Translations under genes and position numbers: made by a program
In this document: positions 22,694 through 30,830 of the stretch, piece by piece
How the letters are laid out: each line of letters starts with the position of its first letter
Numbering within the stretch: the stretch's first letter is position 1
The notes under the pieces: generated by a model
What the model saw: the letters and a program-made list of their open reading frames with translations, nothing else
Database searches by the model: none
Told to the model about the DNA's origin: nothing
Virus record (IMG/VR): IMGVR_UViG_3300038695_000065
Location: 1 to 32,679 of that record
DNA: 32,679 nucleotides
Strand: one strand, 5' to 3'
Source of the DNA: a virus

Positions 22694-24136
22694 ATGAATG
22701 TTACTAGAGAAAAATCTGACATATTTGCTCAAATAGCGGCTTTAAGGGTATCTTCAGAAGGTTACCCTAAATTCTCTAATACAAATTCTATTGACTCAAT
22801 TTCACAGGAAACTAACAGTTTAGATTTCTTATTAGACTTAACTAAGTCGTTAATAGGTTTTGAGCCTTTAAAGGAAGGCCTTATAGACGTTTTAACCCAT
22901 AACCTAGAAGATATAGAGTTAGATGTTAAAAAAGCCCTTAAGGAGGCTTTAAAATCGCTCGTTAGTTGTAGTATTAACCCTTCATTACCAGATTCGTTTG
23001 TTCAGGATGGAATTACTTTGGAAATCGATAGAGTAGATTTACTAGATAAGTTTAAGGTGAACCCAAATTCAGGGGCTGGTAAATTGCTTTACAATGATGT
23101 AAACTCTGGGACCAACAGCACTGACTTCAATACTTTCTTATACGAAGTAATACAAGACAACGGTGGTACTAGTTCTTGGGGGAATCAGACTTTAGGTGAA
23201 GATATACTAAACATCAGATTCACACAAAATGCAACCACATCTAACGGTAATAATAATACCTTAAACATTAAACCTAGTTCAAATTATGAGGATAGTAAGT
23301 TGACCGACATAAATAACGACTATATCGACAGCATCAAACTATTTGAGACTAATAAATTAATAAACTCAGTTATAGAGTCTTTATTTGGTAGCATTAGTCT
23401 GAACACTTCTAAAAATAAAAACACTATTGAGAATGAAATTAAAATTCAGGAGATAATAGATAGAGTTATTAACCTAGATGAAGAGGAAATAGTAGATAAT
23501 AGTTTTTTTCAGTTTAGTAATGAAGAACTATCAAACATTGAGAGCAAGGCTGAAATGAAAAGGAAAGGTAAAAGACTTATAACTACATGCGATAACGTAG
23601 AGTCTGAAATATCATTCGAGTCAATAAAGTCTTTAGATAGTGAACTAGATGAATTCAATACTCAGACTGTAACACCTCAATTAATTGAAAGAAAGACTAG
23701 GGTTGTTAGAAATGCATTAGATTCTCTGGCCGAAGAGTCAGCAAGTAATGTCGACAGTAGAGATAGGTATAACGTTAAGGTCAATCTTATTGAAGAGATG
23801 TTAAGGAATATAATGAATTCTATCGTAGGTGTTATATTATCACCTAAACTAATAGGTATATTAGCTTTAAATCATTTAATTGTTTACGGAGAAACATTTA
23901 AAGATATAGAGGAATTCATGATTAAAAATAAAAGTTTACTAACTTCAGTGTTAAGAACAATTCGTGATTCAGTGGTGTCAATATTACTGGAAAGGGTTTT
24001 AAAAGAAATTAAAACTCTAGTAGCGGATAATATAATAAGAACTCAAGTAGAAAGAGTTAAGTATAGTCAGGCACAACTAAGCAGCTTGGTTGGTGTAGAT
24101 ACTGAGATACTTAGAAATATATCTGGATTAACATAA
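22694..24136 (+). CDS. Hypothetical virion structural protein
   Basis: 480 residues, starting 6 nt after the previous stop. The N-terminal 100 residues are helical (LDFLLDLTKSLIGFEPLKEG, then LIDVLTHNLEDIELDVKKAL). A Gly/Asn/Ser-rich loop region follows (about 135-205). The C-terminal half is strongly helical (300-480) with two hydrophobic helices near NSIVGVILSPKLIGILALNH and LTSVLRTIRDSVVSILLERV, which may be buried interfaces rather than membrane spans. No family is recognised. Its place upstream of the OB-fold baseplate gene suggests a baseplate or tail component. Confidence 0.75.
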   Translation: MNVTREKSDIFAQIAALRVSSEGYPKFSNTNSIDSISQETNSLDFLLDLTKSLIGFEPLKEGLIDVLTHNLEDIELDVKKALKEALKSLVSCSINPSLPDSFVQDGITLEIDRVDLLDKFKVNPNSGAGKLLYNDVNSGTNSTDFNTFLYEVIQDNGGTSSWGNQTLGEDILNIRFTQNATTSNGNNNTLNIKPSSNYEDSKLTDINNDYIDSIKLFETNKLINSVIESLFGSISLNTSKNKNTIENEIKIQEIIDRVINLDEEEIVDNSFFQFSNEELSNIESKAEMKRKGKRLITTCDNVESEISFESIKSLDSELDEFNTQTVTPQLIERKTRVVRNALDSLAEESASNVDSRDRYNVKVNLIEEMLRNIMNSIVGVILSPKLIGILALNHLIVYGETFKDIEEFMIKNKSLLTSVLRTIRDSVVSILLERVLKEIKTLVADNIIRTQVERVKYSQAQLSSLVGVDTEILRNISGLT

Positions 24137-24142
24137 AATAAT

Positions 24143-24547
24143 ATGGCAAATAAAAGCTCAATGACAAAAGTTATTGAAAGTCTTAAAGCCGCTTTCAACG
24201 CAACTAGAAAACCAATAGAACCATTACCACCTCAATTGTTAGTTGTTGGCGCTAACCTAAGGCCAGGTTTAAGTCCACGTAAAATAACATCTAATGTTAT
24301 ATCTAGGCAATCTGAAGCTGGCGCTCCGTCTGGTGATATATTTTCAGAAAATGGTAATGTAATGGAATCTATGACATCTATAATGGTTGAAGAAATTGTT
24401 AATGCGTTAGTTTTAGACGCCAAAATAGAAATAGCTGTACCACCTGGTGTTCAAGTAACAACAACTGGTGTCGGTAATTTAGGTGGTCCAATAATTAGCC
24501 AAGGAGTTACAACAAATATTGCTTCTGGTAACGGTGTAATTAGATAG
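24143..24547 (+). CDS. Small hypothetical structural protein
   Basis: 134 residues. A basic N-terminal helix (MTKVIESLKAAFNATRKP) is followed by PLPPQLLVVGANLRPGLSPR, then an Ala/Ser/Gly-rich section. The C-terminus (NALVLDAKIEIAVPPGVQVT, then GVGNLGGPIISQGVTT) is beta-prone with many Gly and Thr. This pattern, beta-rich and Gly-rich at the end, is common in small baseplate proteins. There is a gap of 6 nt before it and 1 nt after it. The family is unknown. Confidence 0.7.
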   Translation: MANKSSMTKVIESLKAAFNATRKPIEPLPPQLLVVGANLRPGLSPRKITSNVISRQSEAGAPSGDIFSENGNVMESMTSIMVEEIVNALVLDAKIEIAVPPGVQVTTTGVGNLGGPIISQGVTTNIASGNGVIR

Positions 24548-24548
24548 T

Positions 24549-24746
24549 ATGGAATATAAATGGGAACATAAAAGTAATAATGAGATAAGGTCAGCTCAAA
24601 TTGAGATGCATCAGGAATATGAGGCTATTAAATTAGAAATTGCTAGTCTTGCCACTAAAATAAACAAACTGAAAGGTAAGTTAGATGACATGGACGCTGA
24701 ATATTTAACATCTAAAAAAGTGTTGGATGAAAGATTAAAATTTTAA
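24549..24746 (+). CDS. Small coiled-coil protein
   Basis: 65 residues, almost wholly helical. Residues 10-65 (QIEMHQEYEAIKLEIASLAT, then KINKLKGKLDDMDAEYLTSK) show heptad-like spacing of Ile, Leu and Met. It starts 1 nt after the previous stop and ends 3 nt before the OB-fold gene. It may be a chaperone or oligomerisation partner for the neighbouring baseplate proteins, inferred from size and place only. Confidence 0.7.
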   Translation: MEYKWEHKSNNEIRSAQIEMHQEYEAIKLEIASLATKINKLKGKLDDMDAEYLTSKKVLDERLKF

Positions 24747-24749
24747 AGT

Positions 24750-25691
24750 ATGAGTAAGTTTGCTTTTGGTGGTAGTAGTATATACAATAAGGGTGCTAGA
24801 GAACGTCTAGAGACCACTGTATTTTATTATGGTAAAGTTGTATCAAATGAAGATAATCTTGGCGCTAATAGGATAAAAGCTAGGATTACTGGTATTGATG
24901 ATAGTGTTACTAGAGATAATATTCCATTCGCTTTCCCTATGGTACAGAAATTTTTACATGTCATACCTAAAGTGGGTGAAAGTGTGTTAGTTTTTATACC
25001 AGACGTTAAGAATCCTAACATTGATAGAATGTACATGGGACCAATCATATCCCAACCTCAACTACTGTTCAAAGATAGTGAATTATTCTCATCAAAATCA
25101 GCTTTAGATAGTGGTGTGAAAGAACCACAACCAGCACCATTTACAATACCTGAAAATAGGGGTGTTTATCCAGACTTAAAAGACATTGCATTACAAGGTA
25201 GGGACAACACTGACATTAGGTTAAAAGAAAAAGAGGTATTAATTAGAGCAGGGCAGTTTGAGTCTGACACACCCAAGGGTGAAATACCTAAATTCAACAA
25301 GGTAAACCCTTCTTACATACAAATAAAGCACGATGCTACCTTAAAAAGAGGTACACAGAATACAGAAACCGAAATAGGTGGTGCTATTAATGTTGTTAGT
25401 AATAAAATTAACCTACTAACACATAAGAATGGAAGTCCTAGATTTGCTTTAAATGACCAAAACAATATGATATCTGATGAAGAGTTGCAGAGAATTGTTA
25501 AAGATGCACATCCTTTGGTATATGGTGACAACTTAATCGAATTCTTAAAAGTTTTAATAAATGCATTCGTAAATCACGTACACACATACCCAGGTATGAA
25601 ACCACAAGATTTATCAGGTTCAAACGACATAGATAATTTATTAGAGTTCAACCTTGAGTCCTTCTTATCTAAAAATATAAAAATTAACTAA
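24750..25691 (+). CDS. Baseplate OB-fold protein (gp5/VgrG N-terminal-like)
   Basis: 313 residues. Residues about 25-105 look like the OB-fold of T4 gp5 and VgrG-like spikes: FYYGKVVSNEDNLGANRIKA, then RITGIDD, AFPMVQKFLHVIPKVGESVL and VFIPDVKNPNIDRMYMGPII. No lysozyme domain follows, unlike in T4 gp5. The rest is a Pro-rich linker, a beta-prone stretch (INVVSNKINLLTHKNGSPRF) and a C-terminal helix-like FLKVLINAFVNHVHTYPGM that ends many phage spike or hub proteins. It is therefore probably a baseplate hub or central-spike part. The domain call is by eye. Confidence 0.65.
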   Translation: MSKFAFGGSSIYNKGARERLETTVFYYGKVVSNEDNLGANRIKARITGIDDSVTRDNIPFAFPMVQKFLHVIPKVGESVLVFIPDVKNPNIDRMYMGPIISQPQLLFKDSELFSSKSALDSGVKEPQPAPFTIPENRGVYPDLKDIALQGRDNTDIRLKEKEVLIRAGQFESDTPKGEIPKFNKVNPSYIQIKHDATLKRGTQNTETEIGGAINVVSNKINLLTHKNGSPRFALNDQNNMISDEELQRIVKDAHPLVYGDNLIEFLKVLINAFVNHVHTYPGMKPQDLSGSNDIDNLLEFNLESFLSKNIKIN

Positions 25692-25708
25692 ATAAATAGA
25701 TATTTATT
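25691..25708. repeat. Short perfect inverted repeat before the 25722 gene
   Basis: AATAAATA, 2-nt gap, TATTTATT. It lies 13 nt upstream of the ATG and overlaps the previous stop by one base. It may be an A/T-rich operator or a diverged late promoter, but chance is possible in this composition. Confidence 0.35.
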
Positions 25709-25721
25709 AATAAAGATTAAT

Positions 25722-27143
25722 ATGGTAATCAGGACTTACTTTGATAGAAACAACACAATTATATATAATAGAACCGAAAATACAGGTAAAAACCCTGTAG
25801 CTGAAATGTTTTATGGCGGTAACGTTGAAAAGGACGAACCATTCTTTAGCAGATATTTATTCCAATTTGACGTACAACGTATAATAGACTTAAGGACCAA
25901 AGGTTTATACCCTGATATATCTAAATTAAAACATACTCTAAAAATGACTAACACCAGTACGTTTGATACCTCACTATTAGGTGGTCAAACTGCTGACGGT
26001 AAAGATAGAGCTTCATCTTTCGACTTGAATTTATTTGAAATCAATCAAGAATGGGATGAGGGTGTTGGTTATGACTTTGCTGGTCAAAAATACTTTACAT
26101 CCAGTGATAGTACGGTGACAAGTACAGAACCATCTAATTGGTTACAACCTAGAAATGGTGATACTTGGGATAATGGTAATGGTGTCTTTAGTGGATGGAC
26201 CAGTGGCACTACTCTAGCGACGCAAAGTTTTGAGGATGGTAATGAAAACCTAGAGATTGATGTTACTGATATTGTTAATGGTTATTTAACTGGTAATACA
26301 AATAATGGTTTAGGTTTAGCTTTTGATGAGTCATTAGAAAATACAATTAGAGAAGAATTACAGTACGTAGGTTTCTTTACAAGACATACACAAACTTTTT
26401 ATGAACCATACGTTGAAACTAGATATGAAAATTCAATACAAGATGACAGAGCTGACTTTTATTTAGATAAACCAAATAAACTTTATCTATATGTTAATCT
26501 AAGAGGTATACCAACAGACGTAGACTCAATGTCTGGTATGAGCGTTACAATATTAGATAATTTAGGTGAGACATTTTCAGCCTTTACTTCTTCAGACATA
26601 ACTCATGAAGACATAGGAGTGTATTCAATAGAACTAACCGTACCTACTACAGAAATAGGTTGTGTTTTATATGAAGATATTTGGGAAGGAATTACTGTAA
26701 ACGGTATAACTAGACCACCTATTGAATTAGAGTTCGAATTAAAAGACTCTAATGAATACTATAGCATTGGTAGTGACAACTCAACACCTAAGAATTACAA
26801 ATTTAATGTATCAGGTATTAAAGATTCAGAAAAAATAAAACGTGGTGATATTAGGAAAGTGAGGGTTATGGCTAAAGTACCTTATACTACTAATGACCAA
26901 GAAGTGTTATCATCTATTGAATATAGACTATATACAAGAGAGGGTCAGGCCGAATACACGGTAATTGATTACACACCAGTTAATAGGGCGTTTAATTACA
27001 ATTACTTCCTACTTGATACTCAGAGTTTATTACCTACTAGGTATCATTTAGATGTTAAAGTTACGTCAAATTCTGAAGTGAGGACAATGCAAAACATTAT
27101 TAGTTTTGATATCACAAGTCAAGTTGACCAAAGAAAGGGTTAA
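25722..27143 (+). CDS. Conserved virion structural protein (DNRLRE-like start)
   Basis: 473 residues. Residues 1-240 have the order RTYFDRNNTIIYNRTENTGK, NPVAEMFYGG, SRYLFQFDVQRIIDLRT and KLKHTLKMTNTS, then VGFFTRHTQTFYEPYVETRY. From memory this resembles a structural protein family of large T4-like marine phages and the beta-jelly DNRLRE type. Residues about 250-473 are beta-rich, Ig-like (LYLYVNLRGIPTDVDSMSGM, then VRVMAKVPYTTNDQEVLSSI). It is likely a tail or neck surface protein, but I cannot name it. The stop is at 27141-27143, and the truncated vWA frame overlaps its end in the +1 frame. Confidence 0.75.
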   Translation: MVIRTYFDRNNTIIYNRTENTGKNPVAEMFYGGNVEKDEPFFSRYLFQFDVQRIIDLRTKGLYPDISKLKHTLKMTNTSTFDTSLLGGQTADGKDRASSFDLNLFEINQEWDEGVGYDFAGQKYFTSSDSTVTSTEPSNWLQPRNGDTWDNGNGVFSGWTSGTTLATQSFEDGNENLEIDVTDIVNGYLTGNTNNGLGLAFDESLENTIREELQYVGFFTRHTQTFYEPYVETRYENSIQDDRADFYLDKPNKLYLYVNLRGIPTDVDSMSGMSVTILDNLGETFSAFTSSDITHEDIGVYSIELTVPTTEIGCVLYEDIWEGITVNGITRPPIELEFELKDSNEYYSIGSDNSTPKNYKFNVSGIKDSEKIKRGDIRKVRVMAKVPYTTNDQEVLSSIEYRLYTREGQAEYTVIDYTPVNRAFNYNYFLLDTQSLLPTRYHLDVKVTSNSEVRTMQNIISFDITSQVDQRKG

Positions 27144-27525
27144 TTTCTGCATTTTATTTGATGCCATTGGTGAATCATTTGATTTGGTAGGTAAGAAGCA
27201 AGACGGGGTTTTTGTTAACATCTTAACTGATGGTGACGAGAATGACTCTAAGAAATACAGCGTTGAGGACGTTGAGGAGTTGTTCAGTGAAGCGGAAGAT
27301 AGTAACTGGGGTGTTACCTTCATGGGTACAACAAAAGACGCTGTAGAGTCCGCTAAGTCTTGGGGAATTAAGGCTGGTAATACCATGCAATACAGTAACG
27401 ATGTAATGGGAACTAGAAGCGCTAACAATACCAGACTTAAATCTAAGCAAATGTATTTTGCAACGGCAATGAATTCAACAGATATGTCAAATGTAAATAC
27501 GGACAATTTGGTTGATGATGAGTAG
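27106..27525 (+). CDS. 5'-truncated von Willebrand factor A-like protein
   Basis: 139 codons from a TTG at 27106, in the +1 frame relative to the upstream gene and overlapping its last 38 bp. It reads FDAIGESFDL, VNILTDGDENDSKKYS (the TDG.END motif of vWA/TerY-like domains), ELFSEAEDSNWGVTFMG and ESAKSWGIKAGNTMQYSNDV. The N-terminal MIDAS part with DxSxS is absent. No ATG exists upstream in frame, and an in-frame TGA lies at 27079-27081. It may be a decaying gene fused by deletion onto the structural gene, or be expressed by reinitiation or +1 frameshifting. The C-terminal 70 residues are intact without stops. Confidence 0.55.
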   Translation: MISQVKLTKERVNFCILFDAIGESFDLVGKKQDGVFVNILTDGDENDSKKYSVEDVEELFSEAEDSNWGVTFMGTTKDAVESAKSWGIKAGNTMQYSNDVMGTRSANNTRLKSKQMYFATAMNSTDMSNVNTDNLVDDE

Positions 27526-27548
27526 TCATTAAAGTATGTAATTAAGAT

Positions 27549-27582
27549 AAAAAGGGAGGGACTTGCGTTTCTCCTTTTTTTT
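27549..27582 (+). terminator. Intrinsic terminator after the 22319-27525 unit
   Basis: AAAAAGGGAG, 12-nt loop, then CTCCTTTTTT ending in eight T, with one G-T pair. The loop contains the TTG of the next promoter. Confidence 0.75.
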
Positions 27583-27593
27583 ATGTATTTTTG
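27563..27593 (+). promoter_or_regulatory. Bacteroidetes-type promoter for the 27614 gene
   Basis: TTG at 27563-27565, 20-nt spacer, TATTTTTG at 27586-27593. It lies inside the terminator hairpin loop and its tail. It rules out the longer reading start at 27563, because transcription would begin after it. Confidence 0.7.
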
Positions 27594-27613
27594 TGAGAGT
27601 AATAAATTTAATT

Positions 27614-27769
27614 ATGAAGATAAAGAAAATGTCATTGGATGAATTAAACACTGAACTAAATAGGGCTAAATTCTGGGTTGAGACCAACCCTGTTGTTAAG
27701 TCTTTAGATTTGATTAATAAAATGGAAAATAAAAAACTAGAATTAACTAATAAAAACTTGCGTAACTAA
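27614..27769 (+). CDS. Small hypothetical protein
   Basis: 51 residues from ATG 27614 (MKIKKMSLDELNTELNRAKF). It is charged and predicted helical, with IKKMSLDELNTELNRA and LDLINKMENKKLELTNK as two helices that may form a hairpin. A longer frame starting at 27563 is not supported because the promoter's -7 box ends at 27593. Its end overlaps the -33 box of the next promoter. The function is unknown. Confidence 0.65.
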   Translation: MKIKKMSLDELNTELNRAKFWVETNPVVKSLDLINKMENKKLELTNKNLRN

Positions 27770-27788
27770 AAGATTATTTTTATATTTG
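27758..27788 (+). promoter_or_regulatory. Bacteroidetes-type promoter for the 27804 operon
   Basis: TTG at 27758-27760, 20-nt spacer, TATATTTG at 27781-27788, then 15 nt to the ATG. The -33 region CTTGCG is identical to that of the 27563 promoter. Confidence 0.8.
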
Positions 27789-27803
27789 TAACCTAATAAA
27801 TAT

Positions 27804-28037
27804 ATGAGCAAAGTAACACGTAAACAAAGAGTTTTAGATGCAATGAGAAATCATTCATCAAAGTCGATTACTTCATGGTATGCGATTAATCACTTAGGTA
27901 ACACTAGGTTGGTGGCTACCATATTCGAACTGAAGAAAGACGGACATGAAATTAAAACCGTTACTGAAAAAGGAGTGAACAGATTTGGTGATAAAATTAA
28001 ATTTGCTAGATATATATTAATTAAAGAAAACAAATAA
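27804..28037 (+). CDS. Small winged-helix DNA-binding protein (HTH_39-like)
   Basis: 77 residues. RKQRVLDAMRNHSSKSITSW, then AINHLGNTRLVATIFELKK and GHEIKTVTE match the small winged-helix family common in phages (pattern Q.ILd.L..G.sIT...A....G..RLaarI.dLr..G..I). Such proteins bind DNA, usually as regulators, but targets are unknown. It is the first gene after a Bacteroidetes-type promoter, so it is likely expressed by host sigma early in infection, unlike the late genes around it. The basic start and full length fit a complete gene. Confidence 0.8.
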   Translation: MSKVTRKQRVLDAMRNHSSKSITSWYAINHLGNTRLVATIFELKKDGHEIKTVTEKGVNRFGDKIKFARYILIKENK

Positions 28038-28039
28038 AT

Positions 28040-28612
28040 ATGAAAAAATTACTAATTACAATTATGGTGTTATTACCATTGTCAGTACTGTCATTTAATC
28101 AATCAGAAGAGACCAATACATCAAATGATGTAAGCGTCTCAGAAAGTACATCCAGCGGTAGTGAAATTCTTAAAATATCCAAACCTTACATTGAAAAATT
28201 AATGAGGTCTGCTGAAAAGGGTGTTGATTTTGTAGTTGAAGAAACTCCTGTTGTCATTAAACAATATCTATATTTTGAAGCCATTATTTACTGGTTATTG
28301 ATATTATTTGCAATATCACTCATGACTATTATAAGATATGGTGTTAAAACCATTTTTTATGTCAAATCAAAAGATAAACCAACATCTGATAAAAGACATG
28401 TAGATTATAGATACGTTAGTCGAGATAATTGGTTAAGGTATGATGCAGATGATAATGACTTTACCTACGAGCAAGTCTTAACGTTAATAATTGACATCTT
28501 GTTTACACTAATCGGTATTATCATCATACTGGTTAATATATCTGATGCGATTAAAGTCACTTTTTTCCCAAAATTATATTTGTTTGAACAATTCGTACAC
28601 CTAATAAGATAA
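28040..28612 (+). CDS. Membrane protein with signal peptide
   Basis: 190 residues. Residues 1-19 form a signal peptide or signal anchor (KKLLITIMVLLPLSVLS). A Ser/Thr/Glu-rich exposed part follows. Then come two membrane spans at about 77-97 (IIYWLLILFAISLMTIIRYG) and 148-170 (LIIDILFTLIGIIIILVNIS), with a charged loop between (KSKDKPTSDKRHVDYRY). It starts 2 nt after the winged-helix gene. Phage membrane proteins in such small clusters often concern lysis, superinfection exclusion or envelope remodelling. No motif decides between these. Confidence 0.75.
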   Translation: MKKLLITIMVLLPLSVLSFNQSEETNTSNDVSVSESTSSGSEILKISKPYIEKLMRSAEKGVDFVVEETPVVIKQYLYFEAIIYWLLILFAISLMTIIRYGVKTIFYVKSKDKPTSDKRHVDYRYVSRDNWLRYDADDNDFTYEQVLTLIIDILFTLIGIIIILVNISDAIKVTFFPKLYLFEQFVHLIR

Positions 28613-28614
28613 GT

Positions 28615-28770
28615 ATGAAATTAATATACGCTATAGTATTAACAGCGTTATGTTTATTAATGATAGCCATTCTACCTGAAGGAGCTAGAGAACCTAGTAG
28701 ATTTGCTCTAATAATGTTCACCTTACTTATTATACGATATGAAATATACGAAAATAATAAAAACAATTAA
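28615..28770 (+). CDS. Small membrane protein
   Basis: 51 residues, ATG 2 nt after the previous stop. Residues 3-21 (LIYAIVLTALCLLMIAILP) are one membrane span. Residues 32-41 (FALIMFTLLI) form a second hydrophobic stretch before a charged tail (RYEIYENNKNN). Two short spans in 51 residues resemble small holin-like proteins, but the similarity is only in shape. Confidence 0.7.
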   Translation: MKLIYAIVLTALCLLMIAILPEGAREPSRFALIMFTLLIIRYEIYENNKNN

Positions 28771-28772
28771 CT

Positions 28773-28931
28773 ATGGATAAGTTTGATGCTAAAATAAAGA
28801 AAAGTTTTGAAACTGATATAAGGAATAAATTGTTAATGAGAGGATTTGACAATGAAACCTTAATAAATAATAGAGGGTTAATAGGTGCCACTATCGATGA
28901 GGTAATTTTAAAAGTAGTTAAAGGGTATTAG
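28773..28931 (+). CDS. Small hypothetical protein, last gene of the plus block
   Basis: 52 residues (MDKFDAKIKKSFETDIRNKL start), charged and helical, with LLMRGFDNETLINNRGLIGA in the middle. It starts 2 nt after the membrane protein and is followed by the bidirectional terminator. No family is recognised. Confidence 0.65.
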   Translation: MDKFDAKIKKSFETDIRNKLLMRGFDNETLINNRGLIGATIDEVILKVVKGY

Positions 28932-28943
28932 TTTATGACAATA

Positions 28944-28974
28944 AAAAAGGCCTAGATTAAATCTAGGCCTTTTT
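28944..28974. terminator. Bidirectional intrinsic terminator between converging blocks
   Basis: AAAAAGGCCTAGAT, loop TAA, then ATCTAGGCCTTTTT: a 14-bp perfect stem with A and T tracts on both sides. It serves the plus genes ending at 28931 and the minus capsid gene ending at 28998. Confidence 0.95.
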
Positions 28975-28997
28975 ACTATCATTACGTTTTTAAGATA

Positions 28998-30800
28998 TTA
29001 TCTTAATTCGTTCGGGTTAAATGTTGTTAATCCATCAACTCTAACAGCTCCGTAGAATCTGTTGTTTACCACTTTCTTAGCATAACGTGTCATTATACCT
29101 TTAACTGGTGCAAAGTTGAATGGGTTATACATTGTAGGTGTTAGTTGCATTGGCACGTATGGTGCGTAAATGTAACCAGTATCTAATAAAGACTTACCTT
29201 TGTGTCCCATAATCAATGACCATGAAGGTGCATAAGGGTCTCTATATACTTGATATCTACCTGATAATGAACCGATTTTCTCGATACCCATGTTATATTG
29301 GTCTTGCTCTGGAGATGCATCACTTACGTGGAAGTACTCTAAATCATCGAATACAGCAGAAATCTCTGAAGAAACTACGATAAAGTTAGCACCACCTCTA
29401 AGAGTAGACTTGTGGATTTGTGCTGAAATTTGGTTAACTTTAGTAATTAAAGTTTGATTCCAGTCTTTTTGAGTATAAGCATTGGCTGCCAATGAAGCTT
29501 TTCTCCATCCGTTCCAATCCCATCTTAGTTGCCATGCAGCAGCTTTTCTTAAGTCTCTTAAGATTTCCCTGTCAATTTCAGCAGCAACTTGCTCAGAAAG
29601 CATTGCAGTTAATTCAGCTTCAGCATCAATGTTGTGGAATGCACTAACATCTTGCGCTAATTCTGGAGACCATGTAGCTCTCAATTTTCTTTCTTCAACA
29701 GAAACAACAACTTCGTCTAATTTGAAAGATACTTCTCCCATTTCAGTTTCAAGTTCTAATGGAGCATATTCTGCCCATGATACTGCAAAGTCATTAGAAG
29801 TTAATCCAGTTACATCCGCATCCGATTCAACACCTACATAACCATCGTATGTTGACGTTCCGTTAGCTTCTACTGGGTGAGTTAAATCTAATTCTAAGTA
29901 GATAACACCAGCGTCATCACACACATCATTATATTCAACAATACCTTTACCGTATTTTTGAGTTACTAATCTGAAAGGAATTTCTTCCCCTTGACCAAAA
30001 ATTACATTACCATCTTGGTCATCTAAATCAAGAGACGTGTTGTTAGTAACTTTTAAAGATGCCATGAAAGATTCAGTGTCCATTGGGTTACCATCTGGTC
30101 CAGTTAATCTTCCTTTGTTCTCTGAACTAAATCCAGAAACTTTAACAATGACATTCCTTAAGGAACCATCAGTTCCAGTTGGAAGGTCAACTAAATTACT
30201 TGCAGCTTCAAACTTACCGCTTTCATTTAACGTTACTAGGTTAAGAGAACCTGTTTGAATTGTTATTTCACCTTTTGATGCATCAAATAATCCATCATTG
30301 TAATAAAGGTCATATAGGTTTTTCTCTTGGTATTTTGTTGGAGTATATCCATCAACACCTTTTACAACTGGTAAACCATCTGAACCCATTGAAGTGTGAG
30401 CAGAGAATTCAGGACCGTCTTTGTAAGGGTCACCGTAGCTACCACTAGCAGAGTCATATCTAGATGATGTTTGTGGTACAAAGAAGAATAATTTACCAAT
30501 TGGCATATTCATAGCTTGTACAGATACAATATCATTAGCTAATAACTTTGAGAATACTCTTCTTACGATAGGGAACACAACAGTTTCGAATGAACCTGAA
30601 CTTCCTCCAGCGTCAGTAGACTCGTTTAACAAGTGAGAAGCTTCGTTTTCATATAACTGAGCGATGTTCTCTTTAACGTGACCTTTAAGACCATCTAAGA
30701 ATCCTAAAGAATTCCATTTGTTGATAGTGTTTTCACGAATTGTTTTCATGTGGTTAAGACCTACATTACCAACTTTACCTGAGGTTAAAAAATTTGACAT
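28998..30800 (-). CDS. Major capsid protein (T4 gp23-like)
   Basis: 600 residues. The conserved gp23 block is seen at about 69-99 (GSFETVVFPIVRRVFSKLLA, then NDIVSVQAMNMPIG). A long middle insertion region (about 100-350) is followed by ERKLRATWSPELAQDVSAFH, EAELTAMLSEQVAAEIDREI and LRKAAAWQLRWDWNGWRKA. At the end TRYAKKVVNNRFYGAVRVDG closes the fold. The N-terminal 60 residues end in LLNE, a good L-x-E site for a T4-type prohead protease, close to residue 65 where T4 gp23 is cut. It lies downstream of the scaffold-like gene with a 30-bp gap, on the minus strand, as in the T4 order 22-23. Confidence 0.93.
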   Translation of the reverse strand: MSNFLTSGKVGNVGLNHMKTIRENTINKWNSLGFLDGLKGHVKENIAQLYENEASHLLNESTDAGGSSGSFETVVFPIVRRVFSKLLANDIVSVQAMNMPIGKLFFFVPQTSSRYDSASGSYGDPYKDGPEFSAHTSMGSDGLPVVKGVDGYTPTKYQEKNLYDLYYNDGLFDASKGEITIQTGSLNLVTLNESGKFEAASNLVDLPTGTDGSLRNVIVKVSGFSSENKGRLTGPDGNPMDTESFMASLKVTNNTSLDLDDQDGNVIFGQGEEIPFRLVTQKYGKGIVEYNDVCDDAGVIYLELDLTHPVEANGTSTYDGYVGVESDADVTGLTSNDFAVSWAEYAPLELETEMGEVSFKLDEVVVSVEERKLRATWSPELAQDVSAFHNIDAEAELTAMLSEQVAAEIDREILRDLRKAAAWQLRWDWNGWRKASLAANAYTQKDWNQTLITKVNQISAQIHKSTLRGGANFIVVSSEISAVFDDLEYFHVSDASPEQDQYNMGIEKIGSLSGRYQVYRDPYAPSWSLIMGHKGKSLLDTGYIYAPYVPMQLTPTMYNPFNFAPVKGIMTRYAKKVVNNRFYGAVRVDGLTTFNPNELR

Positions 30801-30830
30801 AATTTATTTATTTAATTTTAATTTACTTTA

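Noticed and set aside
29482-30448. Several plus-strand open frames opposite the capsid gene
   Set aside because: They overlap the strongly conserved gp23-like frame and have antisense-type composition; the terminator at 28944 also separates the strands.
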